This document shows, one piece after another, positions 1 to 10,849 of a DNA stretch of 64,000 nt. Position numbers and translations under genes: made by a program. The stretch is from NCBI RefSeq assembly GCF_950295315.1, contig NC_080185.1:43624737-43688736 (forward strand), written 5' to 3'. Position 1 is the stretch's first letter, and each line of letters opens with the position of its first letter. The DNA comes from Erinaceus europaeus (lineage: Eukaryota > Chordata > Mammalia > Eulipotyphla > Erinaceidae). The notes beneath the pieces are model-generated. The model ran no database searches, had not been told where the DNA came from, and saw nothing but the letters and a program-made list of their open reading frames with translations.

Positions 1-167
1 AAACTGTAAAAGGTAATCAGGCTGTCTCTTGGACTTTGTCCGAACTAAGGCCGTTCTGGGGGTGGGGAGGGGGGGCGTGGTGACTTACACGCACTGCATG
101 TGAATATAAAAAAACTCTGAAATCTGGTACTTTTGTAAGACACTGTGAAACCACCCATTAAAAAAGG
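1..167. other. Unassigned DNA, possible L1 3' end
   Basis: The last 50 bases (GTGAAACCACCCATTAAAAAA) resemble the end of the L1 tails at 10023-10115 and 41492-41880. Nothing else is recognised. Confidence 0.3.
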
Positions 168-419
168 ACTGATGGCGCAAAGCACAAGGACCGGCATAAG
201 GATCCCGGTTCGAACCCCGGCTCCCCACCTGCAGAGGAGTTGCTTCACAGGCGGTGAAGCAGGTCTGCAGGTGTTTATCTTTCTCTCCCCCTCTCTGTCT
301 TCCCCTCCTCTCTCCGTTTCTCTCTGTCCTATCCAACAACAATAATAACTACAACAATAAAACAACAAGGGCAACAAAAGGGAATAAATAAATAAAATAA
401 AATATTGAAAAAAAAAAAA
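168..419 (+). mobile_element. SINE A, short form
   Basis: Lacks the first ~35 bases of the tRNA-like head but keeps GGATCCCGGTTCGAAC (box B region), the pyrimidine tract and an AATAAA-type A-rich tail. Confidence 0.9.
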
Positions 420-523
420 GGACTGAGAACTAAAACTAAAAAGCAATGTGATGCTGGGTGAATTGTGAAGAATAGATAAATGAGGAGGTATATACATAAG
501 GCCATATTTGCCAGAAACCCCTT

Positions 524-744
524 GTTTTTTTAATTAATTTTTTTTACTACATTTATTTATTTATTGGATAGAAGCAGGCAGAAATTGAGAGGAATTGGAG
601 GGATAGAGAGGGAGAGAGACACCTGCAGCCCTGCTTCACCACTCATGAAACTTTTCCCCCTGCAGGTGGGGCCTGGGGGCTTGAACCTAGGTCCTTGAGC
701 ATTGTAAGATGTGAGCTCGACCAGGTACGCCACCACCTGGCCCC
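524..744 (-). mobile_element. SINE B
   Basis: Full-length on the minus strand, from a CACCACCTGGCCCC-type head to an A-rich tail read as TTTATTTATTTATTGG. Confidence 0.9.
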
Positions 745-957
745 CTTTTAATTCATTCTTTTAAATAAACTAAAATAAGACAGAGAAAAATTGAGAGGGG
801 AAGATAGGAAAGGAGAGGAAAAAGAGACCTGCAGAACAGCTTCAAAGCTCATGAAGCTTCTCCCCCTCGCCCCCTGCAGGTGAGGATTGGGGATTTGAAC
901 TCAGGTCCTTGCACATGATAAACATGGGCCCTCAACCAGTGCGCTACCACCCAACCA
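745..957 (-). mobile_element. SINE B, diverged
   Basis: Directly abuts the previous copy, same orientation, with a longer C-rich gap near the middle (CCCCCTCGCCCCC). Confidence 0.8.
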
Positions 958-1180
958 ACCGCAGAAACACCTTGTTAAGGCTGGCTTGGCTGTCATAGGG
1001 GCAACAAGATGTACAACTAGTATATTCACTCCTTCTAAGACACCAGATGTAGGAACACATCTGGTGGTGCCAAAGAAATGATGGCACAGTACCCCTTTAA
1101 ACAGGGTCCAAGCAAAATGTCACTGGCAAGGAGAAACCAGGCAATTCTCAGCTGGCATGAAGCTATTGTTTTATATTTTT

Positions 1181-1361
1181 TTAACGCCAAGATTTTCCCT
1201 GTGGCTCTGCACCTGCATGATTCCACCGCAGCCAAAAAACTCACTCACTCTCTCCTTCCTTCCTTCCTTCCTCTCACTATTTTCAATGTTATTTATTTTT
1301 TATATGATTGGATAAAGATAGAGAGAAACTGAGAGGGGAGGGAGAGATAGAAAGAGAGAGA
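1181..1361 (-). mobile_element. SINE D fragment
   Basis: The distal tail (CACCTGCATGATTCCACC) and the A-rich middle are present; the head is missing where the L1 begins. A short (TTCC)n lies at 1255-1272. Confidence 0.6.
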
Positions 1362-1476
1362 TGTACTATGCAACTATTAAGAACAATGAACCCACCTTCT
1401 CTGACCCATGTTAGATGGAGCTAGAAGGAATTATGTTAAGTGAGCTAAGTCAGAAAGATATGGGAAAGGTATGGGA

Positions 1477-1765
1477 GGCAGTCGGGTGGTAGCTCAGCAG
1501 GTTAAGCGCAGGTGATGCAAAGCTCAAGGACCTGCTTAAGGATCCCAGTTTGAGCCCCTGGATCGCGACCTGCCGGGGAGTTGCTTCACAAGCAGTGAAG
1601 CAGGTCTGCAGGTGTCTATCTTTCTCTCCCCCCCTTCTTTTTCTTCCCCTCCTCTCTCCATTTCTCTCTGTCCTATCCAATAACAATGATATCAATAATA
1701 ACTACAACAATAAAAAATAACAAGGGCAACATAAGGAAATAAATAAATATTTTTTAAAAAGATGA
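1477..1765 (+). mobile_element. SINE A inside L1
   Basis: Short-form copy. GTATGGGA occurs on both sides (1469-1476 and 1766-1773) and L1 sequence continues across it. Confidence 0.88.
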
Positions 1766-1827
1766 GTATGGGATGCTCTCACTCATAAACAGAAGTTGAG
1801 AAAGAATAACAGAAAGGGAAACTAAAA

Positions 1828-2859
1828 AGCCTAGACCAAGTAGATCAGAAGCAACCAAGAGCACAGCTATATACAAGATACTGGATACTGTACAGCAAAT
1901 CCTAACAAAAGGACTTTTCAAAGTTAACCCAATTACCAAATAATGTGATGATAACATTAACTATCCATTGTCTTTTGGAACCCTAAGACAGCAGGAACCT
2001 CACATCTCCACCATAGAGCCTCTACTTCCCCCAGTCCAGGAACTCTTGGATAGGGACCACTTTCCCGTATGCCTCTCCCAATCCATATCAAATAATGTTG
2101 CATCTGCCGATCGCAACCTAATCAACACAGCGATTGCCACCTCAACATGCTTCACTTCAGATTGTGTCCAGAGACTTCACGTGTGGAATGACAACCCTTC
2201 AGCTTCATTACTCGGGTGAGACCTTTCCTTTCATAGTATACTCTAATTCCATCCCAGGTGGTTCACTTTCCAACAAAGTCCCCAAACCTAGATATACACC
2301 AGTTTCTGTGAGAGAGAGCTTATGTTCACACGTATCCATAAACTACTGCAAAATATATACCTGAAAGCAGAAGTACACTAGAGTTTGCAGTGAGTACCTC
2401 CCTAACACTTCCTCTCCACTATTCCAAGCTTTGGGTCCCTGATTGCTCAACAATTTGTTTGGCTTCGTATGTTAACTCTTTTTTTCAGTCACCAGGTTCC
2501 AGATGTCATCAGGATGCCGGCCAGGCTTCCCTGGACTGAAGACCCCACCAATGTGTCCTGGAGCTCCGCTTCCCCAGAGACCCACCCTACTAGGGAAAGA
2601 GAGAGGCAGACTGGGAGTATGGACCGACCAGTCAATGTCCATGTTCAGCAGGGAAGCAATTACAGAAGCCAGACCTTCCACCTTCTGCAACCCACAAGGA
2701 CCCTGGGTCCATGCTCCCAGAGGGATAGAGAATGGGAAAGCTATCAGGGGAGGGGATGGGATATGGATATTGGGTGGTGGGAATTGTGTGGAGTTATACC
2801 CCTCCTTCCCTATGGTTTTGTTAATTTATCCTTTCTTAAATAAAAAAATAATAATAATA
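1828..2859 (+). mobile_element. L1, 5'-truncated, short 3' UTR form, inserted in L1
   Basis: Flanked by a perfect 15-bp direct repeat, AAAGGGAAACTAAAA, at 1813-1827 and 2860-2874. Runs from within the 3' UTR to a TAAATAAAAAAATAATAATAA tail. The nearest sister is the copy at 27392-28690. Confidence 0.88.
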
Positions 2860-4974
2860 AAAGGGAAACTAAAAGCAGGATCTGACTAAATTTGTAGTAG
2901 GGAACCAAAGTAAAAACCCTGGGTTGAGGGTGAGGGAGGATGTTCAGCTTCATGGGGCGTGGGAGTGGGGGTAGGACACAGTCTTTTGGTGGTGGGAATG
3001 GCGTTTATGTACACTCCTATTAATTTGTAGTCATATAAATCACTAAGTAATATGAGAGGAAAAACTGAGAGAATGTCTCAAACATTTTAAAGCACAGACT
3101 GAGTCTTTTAATACATAGGCTGAGTCTTTGATATGTTGTCCCTCTTAAAATCTTAGTCCAGGGAGAACAGAAGCAACCAGTGGAGCAGCTATATACAAAT
3201 AATGTCAAAGGACATAAAATATGGTGATGGTGTGTATGATACAGCAAATCCTAACAAAGGGATTTTTCAAAATTAATCCAATTGCCAAACAATGTGACTA
3301 TAGCAATAACTATCTACTGTCTTCTTAAATCCTAAGATAGCAGTAACCTCCCACTTCCTCTATAGAGCCTGTGTTTTCCCCAATCCTGGAACCTCTGGGG
3401 TGGGGCTCACTTTCCTGCATGCTTCTCTCAAGTCATACCAAATGATATTGCATCTGCCGATCCCAACCTAATCAATGCAAAGAGTGCCACCTCAACATGC
3501 TTCACTTCAGACTGTGTCCAGAGACGTCAGGCATGGAATGCCAACCCTTCAGCCTCATTACTTGGGTGACACCTTTCCTTTCATGTTATTCTCTAATTCC
3601 ATTCCAGGAGGTTCACTTCCTAACAAAGTTCCAAAACCTAGATATAGACCAGATCCCGTAAGATAGAGCATATGTTCACATGTATCCATAAATTAGGGCA
3701 AAATATATACCTGAAAGCAAAAATACACAATAGTCTGTAGTGAGTCAGTATCAAGTTCATAATGAGATAGTGTCAACTTAGACTTAGATACCCTCCTCAC
3801 CTACTTCCTATTACAGTTCTCTCAAAGCAAGGACTGCAAAAGTTGAATAAGGGCAAGAAACTTTAAGGATGACTCTTTAATCACTATCAGGACATTCCAT
3901 CAGTTGGAGCCCTAACTGGGGAGTCCTGAGATTCCCAAACAGACCTGATGGGCCTAGACCTCGAATAAATCCCTCTCTTCATTCTTACTGGTCATTTCTC
4001 TCAGGAACAACACAATAGACCCCTTTGTTGGCCCCCATAGGACCTTGCCCTCAACTTGGATCAACAATGGTAGAGAATGTTACATCCTCCAAAGGGAGGA
4101 AGGACAACATACACTATGCTACACCTGAGGAAGATGGGTCGATATTGGGGCAGCATGGAATGTTCCTACTCATGACCACATAATTTGAGCTCAGATCTAG
4201 AGGGGTGCAAGGTCACATAGGCTCCTAAGCTGATTATGGGCCCCAGATCACATCAAATCGATGGGCTTTACAGTCAACAATATTTATACCTCTTTCCCAT
4301 ATTGGGGGCTACTCTCTTCCCTGATGCAGCTTTCTGATTCTTTTTCCAGCCATGATATCATCCCCCAGAAAATAACTTGGATCCACCTGCATATCAGATT
4401 TCAAGCTCAGGGGCAAAAAGAAAAGGGGAAAAAAAAAAACTAGTATAGCCACAGGCCCTTTGGAATTTAACTAAAATATGCCTACTATCTATCTACAAAA
4501 TAGAGGACCTCCCCAACTTTTCATCTGCACTATTCCAGCCCTTAGGTCCATGGTTGGTTAACAATTTGTTTGGCTTTGTGTGTTAACTCTCTTGTCAAAC
4601 ACCAGGTTCCAGATGCTAGCAGGATGCCAACCAGACTTCCCTGGACAGACAACCCCACCAATGGGCCCTGGAGCTCTGCTTCTCCAGAGCCCTTCCCCAC
4701 TAGGAAAAGAGAGAGACAGGCTGGGAGTATGGATTGACCTGTCAACGCCCATGTTCAGCAGGGAAGCAATTACAGAAGCCAGACCTTCCACCTTCTGTAT
4801 CCCACGATGACCTGGGTTCATACTCCCAGAGGGTTAAAGAATAGGAAAGCTATCAAGGGAGGGGATGGGATACAGAGTTCTGGTGGTGGGAATTGTGCTA
4901 AGTTGTACCCCTCTTATCCTATAGTTTTGTCAGTGTTTCCTTTTTATAAATAAAAATATTTTTTAAAAAAGAAA

Positions 4975-5110
4975 GAAAAGAAAGGGAGAGATGACACCTG
5001 CAGTTACCAGTCGTGAAGCTTTCCCCCTGCAGGCAGGCACCAGGGGATGGAACCCAGGTCCTTGTGCACTGCAATATGTTTGCTTAACCAACTAAGCCAT
5101 TGCCTGGCTT
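4975..5110 (-). mobile_element. SINE B fragment
   Basis: Head half only (CCTGCAGGCAGGCACC to AAGCCATTGCCTGGC), abutting the L1 tail. Confidence 0.75.
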
Positions 5111-5169
5111 GCCCTTTCTCTCTTTCTTCCCCCCACTTCTCTCTCCTTTTCTTTCTCTTTTTTAAAAAA

Positions 5170-5384
5170 TATATTCTATTTGTTTTCCTTTATTGGGAGA
5201 ACTAATGGTTTACATTAGTAAAATACACTAGTTTCTACATGTGTAACATTTCTCAGTTTTCCACATAACACTCTCCCCCCCTCTCCCCCCACCTTTCTCT
5301 GCCATCATGTTCCAGGACCTGAACCCTCCTCCCCTCCACTCTAGGGTCTTTACTTTGGTGCAGTATACCACTTTCATTTGTTAA
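5170..5384 (-). mobile_element. L1 3' UTR fragment
   Basis: Reverse complement of the L1 end seen at 41690-41870, including ATGTGTAACATTTCTCAG and the TTTGGTGCAGTATACC block. Confidence 0.75.
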
Positions 5385-5387
5385 CTA

Positions 5388-5537
5388 GAGGCTGAGAAAA
5401 AGAGGAGAGAAGCCACAGCATTGCTCATGAAGCTCCTCCTTTGCACGTTGGCCTCATGTGGTGGCCAGGGACTCGAACCTGGGTCCTTGTGCAAGATGAT
5501 GTGTGCATTCTCTGAAGTAAGTGCTCTCTTGGCCCTA
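5388..5537 (-). mobile_element. SINE D
   Basis: Minus-strand copy with CATGTGGTGGCCAGGGACTCGAACC; the head is weakly conserved. It is followed by a C10A14 tract at 5608-5631. Confidence 0.7.
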
Positions 5538-5639
5538 GGAAGACCCCCAAAAGTGAGCAGTCTGCTGCTTCAACAAGATGTCAACCGGTAACTAACGTTT
5601 CATACTCCCCCCCCCCAAAAAAAAAAAAAACGCCACACA

Positions 5640-6143
5640 CAAGCCAAAGAACTGATAGGTGTCTACAAAAAACACTCTCATCCCTAACTTTGGTCCTTTT
5701 CCATTATCTTGCTCCAGAACTTCAACCCCTTTCCCCCAGTCCTCCCTCTCCTTTTTTAAAAAAATTTTTATTATCTTTATTTATTTATTGGATAGAGACA
5801 GTCAGAAATTGAGAGGGAAGGAAGGGACAGAGAGTGAGAGACAGAGAGACACCTGCAGCACTACTTCACCACTTGTGAAGCTTTCCCCCTGCAAGTGGGG
5901 ACTGGGGGCTCGAACTTGGGTCCTTCCGCATTGTAACATATGCGCTCAACCAGGTGTGCCACCACCCGACCCTCCTCCCTCTCCTTTTGCCTCCTTCACC
6001 AGAGTCCTTTGCTTTGGTGCAATCCACCAGACCCAGTGCAAATTTCACCTTGTTTCCCCTTACTGTCCTTGCTTCCTAAGGTCAAATTATGAGTGAGACC
6101 ATCCTTCTCTTTTTGACTCATCTCACATAGCACGATTCATTTG
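5640..6143 (-). mobile_element. L1 3' UTR fragment
   Basis: Reverse-oriented L1 3' end (ACTCTCATCCCTAACTTTGG, then TCCTTTGCTTTGGTGCAATC and GACTCATCTCACATAGCACG), split by a SINE B. Confidence 0.8.
5756..5972 (-). mobile_element. SINE B inside L1
   Basis: Full-length. Perfect 16-bp TSD TCCTCCCTCTCCTTTT at 5740-5755 and 5973-5988. Confidence 0.93.
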
Positions 6144-6273
6144 AGGACACCTCCATACTTAGCTGCACAATCTGTAATAGCCCAAACTTGGATGCAACCC
6201 AAATGCCCAATGACAGGTGAGTGGTTAGAGTTGTGGTGTGTACTGACAGGTGAGTGGTTAAGAGAACTGTGGT

Positions 6274-6574
6274 GGGAGTCCGGCTGTAGCGCAGCGGGTA
6301 AAGCACACATGGCGCAAAGCACAAGGACCGGCCTAAGGATCCTGGTTCGAGCCTCTGGCTCCCCACCTGGAGGGGAGTCCTCTCACAGGTGGTGAAGCAG
6401 GTCTGCAGGTGTCTATCTTTCTCTCCCCCTCTCTATCTTCCCCATCTCTCTCCATTTCTCTCTGTATAGCCTATCCAACAACAACATCAATAACAACAAT
6501 AATAATAACCACAACAATAAAACAATAAGGGCAACAAAGGGAAATAAATATTTTAATTTTATTTTTTGAGACAA

Positions 6575-6609
<35 letters not shown>

Positions 6610-6752
6610 AACACCAGAGCACTGCTCAGCTCTAGTTTATGGTGGTGCGGGGGGACTGAACCTGGGATTTAGGAGCCTCAGGCATGAGAGTCTGTTTGCA
6701 TAACCATTATGCTGTCTCCCCTGCCCCAATAAATATTTTTTAAAAGAGAGAG
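6274..6752 (+). mobile_element. SINE A inside L1, itself interrupted
   Basis: TSD AGAGAACTGTGGT (6261-6273) / AGAGAATTGTGGT (6753-6765), one mismatch. Its A-rich tail is split by a SINE C. Confidence 0.88.
6555..6727 (-). mobile_element. SINE C inside the SINE A tail
   Basis: Contains (GA)n and CAGAGCACTGCTCAGCTCTAG. Flanked by AATAAATATTTT on both sides, giving a three-level nest. Confidence 0.85.
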
Positions 6753-7062
6753 AGAGAATTGTGGTATGTATACACCCTGAAATACTACTCAGTTGTTAAA
6801 AATGATGGTGTCTGTTGCACCAAAGCAAAGGGCTCTGGAGAGTAGGGCATGGGACGGAGGAGAGAGGGCATTGGGGTTCTGGTGTATGATGGTGGAAAAG
6901 GGCCTACGTTGGGGGTGAGAATGTTCTGAAGACACCTAGCATGATGAGATGAAAAACGGTATTTATGGGTCAAATAGTACTCTAGTATGTTAGCCCCACC
7001 CCCATAAAGTGATCGCGGGGGGGGGGGGGATGATGAAGTTATCTCCTTTGCCTCATCTTGGA

Positions 7063-7200
7063 AGACTGATTTATTTATGACCATGAGAGACAGAGGGAGA
7101 TAACCAAAACATCACTCTGGCACAGTCAACACCAGAAGCAGAAGACAGGGCCTCATGCTTGCTAGTCAGGCACTCTATTCCTTGCACCACTTCCTAGTCT
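7063..7200 (-). mobile_element. Old SINE (C/D-like)
   Basis: GATTTATTTATGACC, then GAGACAGAGGGAG, then CTCATGCTTGCTAGTCAGGC; similar to 58778-58920. Confidence 0.55.
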
Positions 7201-7239
7201 ATGAAGCATTATCATCATCATCACTGCTACTCCCATTGT

Positions 7240-7388
7240 TTTAAAATTATTTATTTCTTTATTTAATAAGAGAAAATGTCCAGAGTACCACTCAGTCCTG
7301 CCTTATAGTGGTCCCAGGGATTGAACCTGGGATTTCTGGGGCCTTGGGCATGAAATGCTGCTTAACAACCATTGTGCTGTCTCCCCAT
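7240..7388 (-). mobile_element. SINE C
   Basis: Minus copy with CCCAGGGATTGAACCTGGG and a GTGCTGTCTCCCC head. Confidence 0.8.
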
Positions 7389-7424
7389 AACTCATGTAAT
7401 AGTAGGACAGAGACTTACAGGTGA

Positions 7425-7580
7425 AATGGGCTGGGGAGGTGGTTCAGTGGTCGAGTGAAGCTCTGGGTTTGTCCCTGGCACCACATAACAGCAACAAAGA
7501 CAGAAACAAAATGAATCTCATAAATGAAGGAGCATGCTATCACTGTGCTCACTCTCTCTCATCAAAAAAAAAAAAAAGGG
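7425..7580 (+). mobile_element. SINE D
   Basis: GGGCTGGGGAGGTGGTTCAG head, CCCTGGCACCACATAACAG, A14 tail. Confidence 0.65.
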
Positions 7581-7587
7581 AAGGGAA

Positions 7588-8038
7588 GGGGACGGGTGGT
7601 GGCACACCTGTTTGAGCGCACATGTGACAGTGTGAAAGGATCGGGGTTCAAGCCCTCAGTCCCCACCTGCAGGGGGAAAGCTTTGCAAATAGTGAAGCAG
7701 TGTTGCAGGTGTCTCTCTGTCTCTCTACCTATGTATTTATTTATTGATTGGACAGAGACAGAGAAATTAAGAGGAAAGGAGGTAGACAAACAGACAGACA
7801 GACAGACAGATAGATAGATAGATAGATGATAGACAGACCTGAAGCCCTGCTTTACCACATGTGAAGCTTCCCTCATGCAGGTGGAGACCAGGGGCTTGAA
7901 CCTGGGTCCTTATGCACTGTAATGTGATCACTTAAGCAGGTGTGCCACTGCCTGGCCCCTTCTCTCCCTATCACCTCTCCCCTCTTGACTTCTGGCTGTC
8001 TCTATCCAATAAATAAATAATGATAAAATATTTTTTAA
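7588..8038 (+). mobile_element. SINE B interrupted by an inverted SINE B
   Basis: The forward head (7588-7726) and forward tail (7961-8038, TTCTGGCTGTCTCTATCC) are separated by a minus copy. Confidence 0.85.
7727..7960 (-). mobile_element. SINE B, nested in opposite orientation
   Basis: Full-length minus copy carrying an internal (ACAG)n(ATAG)n microsatellite at 7790-7827. Host and insert form an inverted pair. Confidence 0.87.
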
Positions 8039-8046
8039 AGGCAAGG

Positions 8047-8460
8047 GCCAGAAGGCAAACAGTGGGGCACCTGATGAGAGAGTACTTGTTACCATGTGCA
8101 AGGACCCAGGTTCAAGCCCCTAGGTCCCACCCACAGGAAAGAAGCTTTATGAATGGTAAGGCAATGCTACACCTCTCTCTCTCTCTCTCCTTCTCTCTCC
8201 CTCATTTATCTGTCTCTATTATTAAAGTAAGAGAAGGACAAGGAGGAGGAGAAAGAAAAAAGTGGAGGGGAGGAAGAGAGGGAAGAGAAGGAGAAGGAGA
8301 AAGAGATGGGAAGGTGGGAAGGAGAAAGAATAAGGGAGGGAAGGTGGGAGAGAAAGGAGAAGGCAGAGGAGGCTGGCTGCTGGCTGCTGGGAGGAGTGGA
8401 GTCCTTCTGCAGGCACCAAACTCCCAGCAATAACCCTAGTGGCCATAGGAAAAAAAATCA
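8047..8460 (+). mobile_element. SINE D with expanded purine tract
   Basis: Head and box-B-like GGTTCAAGCCCC at the left, then ~140 bp of nearly pure A/G (8226-8366), then the distal tail with AATAACCCTAGTGGCC. Confidence 0.75.
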
Positions 8461-8465
8461 AAGGC

Positions 8466-8660
8466 AGGGCCAGGAGACAGTTCACCTGGTAGAGCACCTT
8501 TCCAAGTGCTAGGCCCTGGATATGAGCCCCACTACCACGGGGAGCACAAAGGACAGCGCTGTGGGAACTCCCACAAATAGTGGAGTAGTACTGAGGTGTC
8601 TTTCACTCTCTGTCACTCCCCCGTCACCCTCTGAGATCTCTCAAATAAAGAAAGAAAAAT
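8466..8660 (+). mobile_element. SINE D
   Basis: GGGCCAGGAGACAGTTCACC head; CCACTACCACGGGGAGCAC. Confidence 0.7.
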
Positions 8661-8737
8661 CAGGGAGACCGTTCAGAGGTGGTGCGACACTTGCACAAGG
8701 CGCTACGTTCATTGTTCAGTGTCACAAAAGACAAAAA

Positions 8738-8832
8738 CAGAAAAGTAAGGAACTTTCCCCAGCTTCCACAGCCAGAGAGCAGCAGGTCAGCCCCACTGTA
8801 GACATCAGAGGTCATACTCTCAGTCATTCTGC
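8738..8832 (+). mobile_element. MIR fragment
   Basis: AAGGAACTTTCCCCAGCTTCC then GAGAGCAGCAGGTCAG follow the MIR core order (AACTTGCCCAAGGTCAC, then GTGGCAGAGC). Diverged. Confidence 0.5.
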
Positions 8833-9400
8833 TCTTTCACTTCCAATGCTCTTGGACCAGATCTTTCATCCACCCATTTCCTGGCTCCTAGCAACTGCGC
8901 CTTCGCACAGGAATGTTCAGCAAACCCTTGCTGATAAGGATAAAAAATGAGAACCACAACGGGGGGGGGATGGGCAAGGTAAAGTTTCCAGAACATTCAT
9001 CATACAGGGAACATGGGAGGCGTGGGAAGGACAGAAACTGACAGGGGATACTTGGAGGCAGGTTGTTTACTTAGGCAAGTAGGATCGGACCCATTAGAAC
9101 ACTCCAAATGTGTATGTGCAGCAACGTTTGCTTCTGGCCCTAAGAATTTATAGAGAAACCAGCTCCTGAGAGTTGACTTCTGCCTTTTGGAAAGGTTTCT
9201 GCCCCACATCTGGAAGTGATTTTCTGGCACGCTGGCTACAGTGAGTCACCAACAATATTAAGCAATGATTCCATAGGATGAACCCTGATCATATTTTTCC
9301 ATCAACTGGTATTCACTGAGGTCAAGGAAAGGCAATTGCTGATTCAGACATAGACCTCAAGCCTCCCACAGCTCCATTTCACACTGTGGAGAACAGTGGT
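8833..9400. other. Repeat-poor intronic DNA
   Basis: No recognised repeat apart from a G9 run at 8961. ORFs here are short and of ordinary composition. Confidence 0.5.
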
Positions 9401-9401
9401 T

Positions 9402-9715
9402 TGGGGGCCTAGGAGATGGCTCACCTAGTAGAGAGCACACTTTGCCAGGTGTGAGGACCCAGGTTCAAGCCTTTAGTCACCATGTGAGAGCATCATGTGA
9501 AGGTAAAGTTTCAAAAGTGGTGGGACGGTGCTGTGGTCTCCCTCTTCCTTATTATTTTGTTAACCAGAAAACTGCTCAGCTCTGGCTTAAGGTGGTGCTG
9601 GGGATTTAATTTAGGACCTCAGAGCCTGAGGCATTAAAGCCATTATCCTATCTCCTCTTGGTGTCTTTCCTCCTCCTCTGTCTCTGTCTTTCACCAGCCT
9701 GCAGAAGAAAGGGGG
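9402..9715 (+). mobile_element. SINE D interrupted by a SINE C
   Basis: Forward D copy (CTAGGAGATGGCTCACC head) split at 9548-9658 by a minus-strand C copy (GGTGGTGCTGGGGATTTAA). Confidence 0.75.
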
Positions 9716-9802
9716 GGGGACAAGAGGTTTGTTTCAGTTGCTAGATTCAGTGTGAGTGGTGAAATCTTGCAGGTTCATAGACCCAGCAAAGTCCTAGTGA
9801 CA

Positions 9803-10022
9803 ATTTTTTTTAGGTTTTTGTTTTATCTTTATTTAGTGGATAAAGATAGCCAGAAATTAAGAGGGAAGGGGGAGATAGAGAGGGAGAATAACAGAGAGAA
9901 ACCTGCAGTACTGCTTCACCACTTGCAATGCTTTCCCTCTGCAAGTGGGGACCAGGGGCTCGTACTTGGGTCCCTAGCATTGTAACATGTGCACTCAACC
10001 AGGTGCACCACCACCCAGCCCC
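9803..10022 (-). mobile_element. SINE B
   Basis: Full-length; head reads CACCACCACCCAGCCCC at the right end. Confidence 0.9.
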
Positions 10023-10115
10023 ATGACAAAAATGTTTTTAATTAGAAATCATACACATGTATCAACAACTATATTTAGTATTTTCTGAAAACCATGAATC
10101 CCCTCAATTTAAAAA
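10023..10115 (+). mobile_element. L1 3' tail
   Basis: ACACATGTATCAACAACTAT and AAACCATGAATCCCCTCAAT match the terminal L1 block seen near 41820-41865. Confidence 0.65.
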
Positions 10116-10123
10116 AAATGGAC

Positions 10124-10218
10124 ATGATTTGTCACCAGGGAGATGGATCGAGGTATTAAGAGTGTAGGACTTGCATATATGAAATCCCAGATTTGATCCC
10201 CAGCATTGAAAATAATAG
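10124..10218 (+). mobile_element. SINE C fragment
   Basis: CACCAGGGAGATGGATCGAG head and TTTGATCCCCAGCATTG. Confidence 0.65.
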
Positions 10219-10498
10219 AGTCGTGTGGTAGCACAGAGGCTTAAGTGCACGTGGTGTAAAGCGCAAGGACTGAAGGACTGGTGTAAGGATCCCGGTTCAA
10301 GCCCCCGGCTCCCCACCTGCAGGAGGGTCACTTCACAGGCGGTGAAGCAGGTCTGCAGGTGTCTGTCTTTCTCTCCCCTCTCTGTCTTCCCCTCCTCTCT
10401 CCATTTCTCTCTGTCCTATCCAACAACAATGACATCAATGACAACAACAATAAAACAACAAGGGCAGCAAAAAAGGAATAAATAAATATTGAAAAAAG
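10219..10498 (+). mobile_element. SINE A with small head duplication
   Basis: Short form. GGACTGAAGGACTGG shows a small duplication within the tRNA-like head between boxes A and B. Confidence 0.9.
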
Positions 10499-10592
10499 AA
10501 AAATTTTACTAATATTTTACTAGAACTAAGCAGTGTTCAAGCCTCTCTTTCTCTCTCTCTCTCTCTCGCTCTCTCTCAAAAATATTAAAAGA

Positions 10593-10698
10593 AACGGCTG
10601 GTGAAATAGTTCACTTGGGTAGTGCACTGCTTTGTGATGTACCCAGGTTCAAGCTTCAGTGTTGTGGCCTCTCCCAGTCTCTCTCTCTTCTTTCAGTT

Positions 10699-10734
<36 letters not shown>

Positions 10735-10760
10735 TTTCTTTCTTTCTTTCTTCCTATCTA

Positions 10761-10796
<36 letters not shown>

Positions 10797-10840
10797 ACTA
10801 TTTATCTATGGTAGTGTCTATCACTATCTTTAAAACAGAA
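10593..10840 (+). mobile_element. SINE D head with expanded microsatellites
   Basis: Head GGCTGGTGAAATAGTTCACTT, then (TTTC)n at 10694-10752 and (CTGT)n at 10759-10795 replace the pyrimidine tract. Confidence 0.7.
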
Positions 10841-10849
10841 AAGAAAAAC

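Larger units (their letters stand above)
1362..4960 (+). mobile_element. L1 3' part with long 3' UTR (host of nested insertions)
   Basis: Begins in the L1 ORF2/3' UTR junction (GGAGCTAGAAGGAATTATG, then CTCTCACTCATAAACAG) and ends in an A-rich tail at 4950. It is interrupted by a SINE A (1477-1765) and by a second L1 (1828-2859). The resumed part 2860-4960 carries the long version of the hedgehog L1 3' UTR, including ~765 bp absent from the inserted copy. No intact ORF remains. Confidence 0.85.
6146..7000 (+). mobile_element. L1 3' end, forward, head-to-head with the preceding L1
   Basis: Contains AATAGCCCAAACTTGGATGC and AATACTACTCAGTTG, then jumps to the TTGCACCAAAGCAAAGGGCT block, omitting the usual stretch between. 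Split by a SINE A. Confidence 0.8.

Noticed and set aside
168..419. tRNA genes suggested by box A/box B-like heads throughout
   Set aside because: The heads belong to SINEs with long 3' extensions and A-rich tails and do not form a complete cloverleaf with an acceptor stem.
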